Below, piece after piece: positions 8,427 to 13,464 of a stretch of DNA of 13,783 nucleotides; positions within the stretch are counted from its first letter, which is position 1; each line of letters begins with the position of its first letter. The notes under the pieces are model-generated. The model was not told the origin of the DNA and searched no databases. It worked only from the letters and a program-made list of their open reading frames with translations. Source of the stretch: Clostridiales bacterium (GTDB lineage: Bacteria; Bacillota; Clostridia; Oscillospirales; Oscillospiraceae); contig JAAYWX010000065.1 in NCBI GenBank assembly GCA_012516225.1, positions 1-13,783 of the forward strand, given 5' to 3'. Both the position numbers and the translations under genes were made by a program.

Positions 8427-8461
8427 GGTACCCTGACTGTTGAAATCACTGGTCAGGCACC
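8427..8461. repeat. Imperfect inverted repeat in the hydrolase-flavodoxin gap
   Basis: GGT-AC-CCTGAC (8427-8437) faces GTCAGG-C-ACC (8452-8461) with a 14-nt loop, followed on the plus strand by TTTT. It could act as a second, weak rightward terminator. The rest of the gap (8306-8530) shows no gene. Confidence 0.35.
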
Positions 8462-8530
8462 TTTTCCCATATAAAACACTTTGTCATACATATGTGGGGC
8501 TTGTCCGTCTATATCTTTTTTCGCATTTTC

Positions 8531-9025
8531 TTAAAAAAGCTCTAAAGCCTTTCGTGCCACCCGATTTCCAAACATAAAAAGCATTTCCGACATTTCATCG
8601 ATCTCTTTGCTAATTGCAATTGGTCCTAAATGTATATAAGGGCGGCCAAATTCCGTGCCCGTTGAATAAGCAAGCATTCCTCTTGTCATTGCATGCTGAA
8701 GTACGGTAAGAATAGCCTGGTCTGCTCCTCCCCACATACATCCTGCGGTAGCAAAACAGGCGGCAAGCTTTCCTTCCAGCTTACAGTCAAATCTCGTGTC
8801 AAAAAATTTTTTCATTTGCCAGCACATGTTTGCCACATAGCATGGTGTTCCAAAAATCACCGCGGAACTTTCGTTTAAAAAGTCTTTGTTAATTCTATCC
8901 TCATCCGCTATATTCATAAGTGATACTTCAATATTTTCATCCGCACTTAAAATACCGTCTCGCACGGTTTCCGCTGCTCTTTCTGTATTTCCTGTTTCAC
9001 TGTAATACAAAATCGTAATCTTCAT
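8531..9025 (-). CDS. Flavodoxin-fold / NAD(P)H-dependent FMN oxidoreductase-type protein
   Basis: 164 aa. The N-terminus KITILYYSETGNTERAAE carries the flavodoxin FMN-phosphate loop (S/T-x-T-G-N-T, residues 9-14). VIFGTPCYVANMCWQMKKFFD resembles the isoalloxazine-contacting loop of WrbA-like and flavodoxin-like proteins (GTPxYxxNM), and FGRPYIHLGPIA is the later FMN-side loop. It is a cytoplasmic single-domain electron carrier or quinone/flavin reductase; the exact partner is unknown. Start ATG 9025 has AAAGGAGAA at good spacing. It is monocistronic by position: an upstream 128-bp gap carries a promoter, and the next gene on this strand ends at 9154. Its promoter shares a 14-bp upstream element with that of hypB. 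Confidence 0.8.
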   Translation of the reverse strand: MKITILYYSETGNTERAAETVRDGILSADENIEVSLMNIADEDRINKDFLNESSAVIFGTPCYVANMCWQMKKFFDTRFDCKLEGKLAACFATAGCMWGGADQAILTVLQHAMTRGMLAYSTGTEFGRPYIHLGPIAISKEIDEMSEMLFMFGNRVARKALELF

Positions 9026-9048
9026 AGCCCTTCTCCTTTTGTATTTTT

Positions 9049-9076
9049 ATTATATAACTTTACCCCATTCTGCCAT
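9049..9076 (-). promoter_or_regulatory. Promoter of the flavodoxin gene
   Basis: Minus strand: ATGGCA (9076-9071, four of six to TTGACA), 16-bp spacer, perfect TATAAT (9054-9049). The expected start near 9042 leaves a leader of about 17 nt. An AAAAATTTATCCCC element lies 18 bp upstream of the -35. Confidence 0.55.
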
Positions 9077-9094
9077 TTATCGCAAGCGGCGAAG

Positions 9095-9108
9095 GGGGAT
9101 AAATTTTT
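9095..9108 (-). promoter_or_regulatory. 14-bp element shared with the hypB promoter (copy 1)
   Basis: AAAAATTTATCCCC read on the minus strand, 18 bp upstream of the -35 box of the flavodoxin promoter. The identical 14-mer occurs at 13392-13405 at the same distance from the hypB -35 box. It could be an A-tract UP element or an activator site. See the finding on paired promoters. Confidence 0.45.
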
Positions 9109-9153
9109 CGCGGTTTTAAGCACAAAATCACTACGTCGTTTTATTTTCCCATT

Positions 9154-10152
9154 CTAAACCACATAGAGGATATGCATATTCGGGAGTTTTTTTGCAAGTT
9201 CCGCTCTGAGGAATTCCTCTCCTTCCCTTCTCAGTTCGTCCCTGTAACAGTACTTTCCACGACCTCTTCCCGTCATCAATTCTTTGCTGAAAAGCGGAGC
9301 TGCCTGAGGATACGCCTCTGTATTGATAGCATTCTGGACATAGCTGTATGTCATAAATATTATTTCAATAAATGCGCTGTTTTTAACTCTATATGAAAGC
9401 TTTTCCGCCAATGTTTCAATAAGTTCTGAATAAAGAGTTTTCCAGTTTTCAGTCATGATTACCGGCGCAATCAGCAATCCTGCCGGATATCCCGCCTCGC
9501 ACATTGAATTTAAAGCCTCAATTCTCTTCTCAAGAGGAGATGTTCCTATTTCAATTTTCCTTATTATTTCCTGAGGGTTTACACTCATCCTGAATATTAC
9601 TTTTCCGCGGTGGTTCAGATTCAATAAGTCTTTCACCATATGGAATTTTGTCGGGAAAGTAAGATATCCGGATTTGCTTTCAGAAAAACGTTCGATTGTC
9701 CATCTAAGGTTGTCCGTTATGGCATTTTCAAGCACCAAATCACTGTTTGATCCTATTTCAAAGCATAGCGGTCTGTCCGATTTTCTCTGCGTTTCAAGCA
9801 TCTTGTCCATCATCTGTTCCCTATTTACGAACAGCCTGAGATAGGCACACTTGTTGTATGTGCAGACAAGATAGCAGTACAGGCATGAAGCCGGACAGCC
9901 TGAGGACGTATATGGTACCAAATAGTCCGATACTTTGTGGTTTTCCGCATATTTATGCGTTTTCCTTACGGCAACCACAAGGTGTCTTTTCATTTTTGGA
10001 AATGCCTCGTTTGATTCCGAACGAAGTTCAGGGATGTTGTTGTGGTTTTCAATCTCGATCCACGGGACATCGGAATATTTTTCCTTCAGCTTTTTCCCAA
10101 GCTCATATTCAAGAGCGGCAGGCTCATAATAAACCATATCCGGAAAACTCAT
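9154..10152 (-). CDS. splB: Spore photoproduct lyase family radical SAM protein
   Basis: 332 aa against 342 for B. subtilis SplB, a radical SAM enzyme that reverts spore photoproduct (5-thyminyl-5,6-dihydrothymine) in germinating spores. The cluster motif is C86-PAS-C90-LY-C93, followed by Tyr94; Tyr92 and Tyr94 match the two family tyrosines of the hydrogen-transfer path. Further matches are FPTKFHMVKDLL, KVIFRMSVNPQ, GTSPLEKRIEA, AGYPAGLLIAPV and the terminal RGRGKYCYRDE region. The residue expected to be the hydrogen-donor Cys (SplB Cys141, in A-S-C-T-S-D) is Ser135 here, in G-S-N-S-D, so photolesion repair by the usual mechanism is in doubt. Extra cysteines occur at 97, 102 and 130. Start ATG 10152 has AAGGGA six bases upstream. 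It lies 77 nt after the sigma-K fragment on the same strand. No splA is present. Confidence 0.85.
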   Translation of the reverse strand: MSFPDMVYYEPAALEYELGKKLKEKYSDVPWIEIENHNNIPELRSESNEAFPKMKRHLVVAVRKTHKYAENHKVSDYLVPYTSSGCPASCLYCYLVCTYNKCAYLRLFVNREQMMDKMLETQRKSDRPLCFEIGSNSDLVLENAITDNLRWTIERFSESKSGYLTFPTKFHMVKDLLNLNHRGKVIFRMSVNPQEIIRKIEIGTSPLEKRIEALNSMCEAGYPAGLLIAPVIMTENWKTLYSELIETLAEKLSYRVKNSAFIEIIFMTYSYVQNAINTEAYPQAAPLFSKELMTGRGRGKYCYRDELRREGEEFLRAELAKKLPNMHILYVV

Positions 10153-10202
10153 ATGTTATCCCTTCATTTCAATTATTTGCAAACAGTTAATTCATCATTT
10201 GA

Positions 10203-10216
10203 AAAAGCGCGCTTTT
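10203..10216. repeat. 14-bp perfect palindrome between sigK fragment and splB
   Basis: AAAAGCGCGCTTTT, perfectly self-complementary, 14 bp after the sigma-K stop on the minus strand and followed there by a T-run. The stem is too tight for a normal terminator loop. It may be a weak terminator or a protein site. Confidence 0.3.
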
Positions 10217-10229
10217 ATCCGAATTGCTT

Positions 10230-10610
10230 TTAATCAAGGTGTGCTTCCTCAAGTGCCTTCTTCAGTTTTTCCAGTGCTTTTTTTTCTATTCTTGACACAT
10301 ACGAACGGCTTATTCCGCATATCTGCGCAACCTCATGCTGTGTTTTTGGCGGATCTCCGTCAAGCCCATAGCGCAGTCTTATAATCTCGCTTTCCCTTGC
10401 GTCCAGCATCTCACTCACAAGTTTCTTAAGCGTAATCGACATTTCGTTTTTATTGATCTGCTCAAGCATATCTTCTTCAAAACATACGACGTCCATAAGG
10501 CAGAGCGAGCTGCCTGAGCCGTCTGTTTCTATCGAATCCGACAAAGACACATCTGATGAGGATTTTTTTGCCGCGCGAAAATACATCAGCACTTCATTTG
10601 CTATACTCAC
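10230..10610 (-). CDS. spoIIIC: RNA polymerase sigma-K, C-terminal half (split gene, SpoIIIC-like)
   Basis: 126 codons from GTG 10610. The protein enters the sigma fold at the region 2/3 junction, NEVLMYFRAAKK (5-16), continues DVSLSDSIETD (20-30), then region 4 with RESEIIRLRYGLDG and the helix-turn-helix KTQHEVAQICGISRSYVSRIEKKAL (89-113). The DVSL-D-I-TD and GISRSYVSRIEK strings are those of sigma-K, the late mother-cell sporulation factor, rather than sigma-E, F or G. Region 1.2/2, which binds core polymerase and the -10 box, is missing, so this product alone cannot work as a sigma factor. There is no strong ribosome site at GTG, and translation may only occur after DNA excision rejoins it to an N-terminal half outside the window. 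The reading frame continues upstream for 20 sense codons to the amber stop of the recombinase. Confidence 0.82.
   Translation of the reverse strand: MSIANEVLMYFRAAKKSSSDVSLSDSIETDGSGSSLCLMDVVCFEEDMLEQINKNEMSITLKKLVSEMLDARESEIIRLRYGLDGDPPKTQHEVAQICGISRSYVSRIEKKALEKLKKALEEAHLD
10594..10598 (-). other. Putative skin-type attachment core AATGA
   Basis: On the minus strand the sigma-K homology begins exactly at AATGAA (Asn-Glu of NEVLM). The preceding codons (His-Cys-Val-Ser-Ile-Ala) no longer match the sigma-K sequence A-R-C-I-E, except that ATAG-x-AAATGA still resembles Ile-Glu-Asn-Glu codons. From memory, AATGA is also the short repeat at the crossover of the B. subtilis skin element. This makes 10594-10598 the likely element/chromosome junction. 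Confidence 0.5.
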
Positions 10611-10670
10611 GCAATGTCCCGCCGCAACTATCTGTATGTATTTTCCTGAGTATAACCCCTCCCTGAAAAA

Positions 10671-12323
10671 CTATTTAGCTGAAGCGTATATATAAATGTC
10701 CGCCTTCTCACCGTCCCATACTATTTTTTCCACAAGTTCTCTAAGAACCAAACGCTTTTCCTCTATACCCATCTGGTCAAAAGAATATTTAAATACCGCT
10801 AAATCACCGCATATTGCTTTCATTTCCTCATCGGGCAAGGAATTGCGTGCCGCAAGCCGCTCCATTTCTTCAATTCTGCAGTTTAGTGCTCTGCCGTTAT
10901 CATAGAGTTCGTCGATTTGCTTAACAATGTATTCCTCCGCCACGCTGCCGGTGGCCTTTCCAAGCGATGAAACAAGTGCTTTTATTTTCTTCTCGTTTTC
11001 TTCCGCAGACTGTTTCAATCGGCTTAGTTCATCGCCATATCTATCTTTCTCAGCCGAAATCCGCTTCTTGCCTTCTTCAAGCCTGTCTATAAGCTCCGTC
11101 CGGTTTACGGAAAGTTTCGTTATCTCCTCGGCAACAGCCCTGTCAAGCAGATTTCCGTTTATGTTGCGGCAATCGCAGCACTGCAGGCGGCTTCTTTCTT
11201 TGGTCTGGCACAGGTATGTATATATCCGCTCTCCATCCTTTCCTAACCTTGTTGTCATTTTAGGGCGCATATAGTCTCCACATTTTCCGCAGAATACTAA
11301 ACCCGAAAGCAAAGCTGTTCCGCTTCTCGGCTTACGGTATGATTTTGAGCAGTTGCGCTCCAGCCTCTCCTGAACTTCAACCCATTGCTTTCCCGGAACA
11401 ATTCCTTCATGCGCACCGACCGATACTATCCACTCACATATAGGTCTGTTTCGGTTTGCCTTTCCGGTTTTCTGAATTGTACGGTTATAGGCCATAATTC
11501 CATGGAAGCCATCAAATTCCGATTCGTCCGAAAAAAGATCCGCCTCGTTCTCCCGCAGATAATAAAAAGCGTCCTTGTCGGCAATCATGTAAACCGGATT
11601 GGTAAGTATTCCTTTTATTGTAAAGCGGCTGAAACGCAGCCCGTTCTTGCTGAGGTACCCGTTTTGAAGTAAAAAAGTATCGGTTTTTGTAAGCGAATCA
11701 GTTTCTATAAACTTATCAAATATAAGCTTAACCAACTCTGCCTCTTCCGGAATGATTTTAAGTTTGCAGGCTTTTTTTACTTTCCCGTCAACCGTTACCT
11801 TTGATGTGGACTCGGATTCATATCCAGTTGGCGTTGTTCCGCCGAGCCAGCGTCCTGTTTTTGCAAGTTCATGCATATTATCACGGATTCGTTCCGCTAT
11901 TGTTTCTCGTTCAAGCTGTGAAAATACGGAAGCAATATACATCATAGCACGTCCCATAGGCGATGAAGTATCAAACTGTTCCTTGATTGAAACGAAAGAG
12001 ATGCCAAGCTCCGAAAGTTCCTCAATCAGTTTCGCAAAATCTCCTATATTCCTGCTGATCCGGTCAAGCCTGTAGACAACTATCATCGTAAACTTTTTCC
12101 TTCTCGCATCAGACATCATCTTTTTGAATTGGGGACGTTCCAAATTACCTCCCGAGAATCCCTCGTCTTCATATATCATTGCACTTTCCGCGCTTGTTTC
12201 CCCATACTGTGCCCTTATATACTGGCGGCACATCTCTATCTGATTTTCAACACTTTCTCCCTTTCCCGTAAACCGTGATTTGCGGGAATAAACCGCTATC
12301 TTTTCAAAATTGCTCTGCTGCAT
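10671..12323 (-). CDS. spoIVCA: Large serine recombinase, SpoIVCA-like
   Basis: 550 aa. The N-terminal resolvase domain has the catalytic serine at Ser13 (AVYSRKSR), YEDEGFSGGNLERPQF (51-66), VVYRLDRISRN (82-92) and GRAMMYIASVFSQLERETIAERIRD (124-148), which keeps the family's active-site arginines. The recombinase domain (about 155-320) is followed by a zinc ribbon with C345-GK-C348 and C372/C382/C383/C385, then a coiled coil at about 410-470 (RLEEGKKRISAEKDRY onward), as in large serine integrases. Start ATG 12323 has GGGAGG seven bases upstream. It ends 60 bp before the sigma-K C-terminal fragment and is in the same reading frame, separated by one TAG. The protein looks intact. The SpoIVCA role is inferred from this position; sequence alone only says phage- or skin-type integrase. 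Confidence 0.88.
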   Translation of the reverse strand: MQQSNFEKIAVYSRKSRFTGKGESVENQIEMCRQYIRAQYGETSAESAMIYEDEGFSGGNLERPQFKKMMSDARRKKFTMIVVYRLDRISRNIGDFAKLIEELSELGISFVSIKEQFDTSSPMGRAMMYIASVFSQLERETIAERIRDNMHELAKTGRWLGGTTPTGYESESTSKVTVDGKVKKACKLKIIPEEAELVKLIFDKFIETDSLTKTDTFLLQNGYLSKNGLRFSRFTIKGILTNPVYMIADKDAFYYLRENEADLFSDESEFDGFHGIMAYNRTIQKTGKANRNRPICEWIVSVGAHEGIVPGKQWVEVQERLERNCSKSYRKPRSGTALLSGLVFCGKCGDYMRPKMTTRLGKDGERIYTYLCQTKERSRLQCCDCRNINGNLLDRAVAEEITKLSVNRTELIDRLEEGKKRISAEKDRYGDELSRLKQSAEENEKKIKALVSSLGKATGSVAEEYIVKQIDELYDNGRALNCRIEEMERLAARNSLPDEEMKAICGDLAVFKYSFDQMGIEEKRLVLRELVEKIVWDGEKADIYIYASAK

Positions 12324-12359
12324 GGCTGCGCCTCCCGCTCTGAAAATCTCTTACTAAAA

Positions 12360-12409
12360 TTATATCGGAGCATATTCCTATAAGTTTTACCGGCCTTTTC
12401 CCGATATAA
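12360..12409. repeat. 9-bp inverted repeat upstream of the recombinase gene
   Basis: TTATATCGG (12360-12368) and CCGATATAA (12401-12409) are perfect complements 32 bp apart. The left arm overlaps the TATAAT at 12359-12364, so a protein bound here could block or guide recombinase transcription. Confidence 0.4.
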
Positions 12410-12433
12410 GACGCCTCTTGTTCAGCAGCACTG

Positions 12434-12453
12434 AAAAATACATAAGTATTTTT
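12434..12453. repeat. A/T palindrome upstream of the recombinase gene
   Basis: AAAAATAC-ATAA-GTATTTTT, an 8-bp perfect inverted repeat with a 4-nt centre, about 110 bp upstream of the recombinase start. Possible operator or weak hairpin. Confidence 0.3.
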
Positions 12454-12540
12454 AAAAAATAACCCCCGTAACCGGTTGTTCAATCAGTGAATGTGTGGTA
12501 AAAGTGAGAGCAGATAAAGCAGTTTTGGTTTATAAATATA

Positions 12541-12572
12541 AACCGCCTGTACCACTGAGGTTACAGGCGGTT
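12541..12572 (-). terminator. Terminator hairpin after hypB
   Basis: An 11-bp perfect stem (AACCGCCTGTA at 12541-12551 with TACAGGCGGTT at 12562-12572) and a 10-nt loop, 53 bp after the hypB stop. On the minus strand it is followed by a U-rich TATATTTAT stretch. A second short palindrome, GGTTTATA-AA-TATAAACC (12527-12544), overlaps its foot. Confidence 0.65.
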
Positions 12573-12625
12573 CGGATCACTCCCCGTAAGACAAAAAATC
12601 AGGAGCGCAAGTCACTTTTTTATTT

Positions 12626-13294
12626 TTATTTATTCCAATCGAGGATTTTTCCGGCGAGCCAGTTGGCCCATTCCTTAATACCCTCGCCCGTCTTTGCGGA
12701 GATTTCAAATATCTCCACATCCGGATTCAGCTTCTTGACACGTTCCCTGACAGCATCCGAATCAAAGTCAAAATAGGGTTTCACGTCGATTTTGTTTATC
12801 AAAAGCGCATCCACCTTTGAGAACATCAACGGATATTTAAGCGGCTTGTCATCGCCTTCCGGAACGCTGAGCAGCATTACGTCTATAGCTGCGCCGGTAT
12901 CAAATTCAGCAGGGCATACAAGATTGCCGACGTTTTCAAGTATGACAAAATCAAGGTCATCCGTACCAAATTCCTCAAGGCCGCTCTCCGTCATGACCGC
13001 CTCAAGGTGGCACATTCCGCCGGTGTGGAGCTGGATAGCTTTTGTTCCTGTTGCGGCGATGGTTTCAGCGTCCACGGCAGAGTCGATATACGCCTCCATA
13101 ACGCCTATTCTGAAGCGGTCTGAAAGCGCCTCTATCGTGCGGAGAACGGTTGTCGTTTTCCCCGAACCGGGAGATGACATGAGATTCATCAGGCAGGTCT
13201 TTTGCTGTTTCAGCTTTTCCCGCAGCTTCTCCGCCGCAAGGTCGTTGTTTTCGTACACACTTTTTTTGATTTCATAAACCCTTACTTTGTCCAT
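12626..13294 (-). CDS. hypB: Hydrogenase nickel-insertion GTPase HypB
   Basis: 222 aa, the usual size for HypB without a His-rich nickel-storage N-terminus. HypB binds and hydrolyses GTP while delivering nickel with HypA to [NiFe]-hydrogenase (or to urease). Motifs: P-loop SSPGSGKTT (40-48), LHTGGMCH with metal ligands C95 and H96, ENVGNLVCPAEFDTG with C127, SVPEGDDKPLKYP, NKID (167-170) and SAKTGEG near the C-terminus. In the second GTPase motif, usually E-G/A-D-I, this protein has EAYI with Tyr69 (codon TAT) in place of Asp. Start ATG 13294 has AAAGGA nine bases upstream. It is alone on its strand between a promoter/hairpin leader and a terminator; no hypA or hydrogenase gene is visible. 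It lies on the far side of the recombinase from the sigma-K fragment. Confidence 0.9.
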   Translation of the reverse strand: MDKVRVYEIKKSVYENNDLAAEKLREKLKQQKTCLMNLMSSPGSGKTTTVLRTIEALSDRFRIGVMEAYIDSAVDAETIAATGTKAIQLHTGGMCHLEAVMTESGLEEFGTDDLDFVILENVGNLVCPAEFDTGAAIDVMLLSVPEGDDKPLKYPLMFSKVDALLINKIDVKPYFDFDSDAVRERVKKLNPDVEIFEISAKTGEGIKEWANWLAGKILDWNK

Positions 13295-13321
13295 GATTTT
13301 CAGTCCTTTCCAAATGCAAAA

Positions 13322-13340
13322 AACACGGCTTCACCGTATT
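13322..13340 (-). promoter_or_regulatory. Hairpin with U-run at the 5' end of the hypB leader
   Basis: On the minus strand AATACGG pairs with CCGTGTT (one U-G pair) around loop TGAAG, followed at once by a run of six T (13323-13318). It begins about where transcription from the hypB promoter should start, so it could be a 5' stabilising stem, or a short terminator/attenuator. Confidence 0.35.
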
Positions 13341-13345
13341 TGTTT

Positions 13346-13373
13346 ATTGTATTAAATTATCACATTTTGTCAT
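13346..13373 (-). promoter_or_regulatory. Probable hypB promoter
   Basis: Minus strand: ATGACA (13373-13368, five of six), 16-bp spacer, TACAAT (13351-13346, five of six). The start is predicted near 13339. It has the same spacer length and -35 variant (ATGRCA) as the flavodoxin promoter. Confidence 0.55.
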
Positions 13374-13391
13374 TTCAGATAAGCTCCCATA

Positions 13392-13405
13392 GGGGATAAA
13401 TTTTT
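13392..13405 (-). promoter_or_regulatory. 14-bp element shared with the flavodoxin promoter (copy 2)
   Basis: AAAAATTTATCCCC on the minus strand, 18 bp upstream of the hypB -35, identical in sequence and spacing to the copy at 9095-9108. Confidence 0.45.
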
Positions 13406-13464
13406 TTGCAAACCGCAATATATGCAATATCAACAATACATAAAATGATCAGGAGGGAAGTTTT

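Larger units (their letters stand above)
12324..12625. other. 302-bp non-coding gap between recombinase and hypB
   Basis: No credible gene on either strand. The left part is the recombinase 5' region, with a TATAAT at 12364-12359 (minus) that could be the -10 of a sigma-A or, as GATATAAT, a relaxed sigma-E promoter, though no convincing -35 was found. It also holds two palindromic elements (listed separately). The right part holds the hypB terminator hairpin. No sigma-K N-terminal coding and no second junction with sigma sequence was found here. Confidence 0.5.

Noticed and set aside
12495..12776. Plus-strand 93-codon frame
   Set aside because: It runs through the hypB terminator hairpin and antisense to the hypB 3' end, with no ribosome site.
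13370..13374. A second TCATT (AATGA on the minus strand) considered as the other skin junction
   Set aside because: The flanking sequence does not encode the sigma-K Arg-Cys-Ile-Glu end, it overlaps the hypB -35 box, and a 5-mer recurs by chance.
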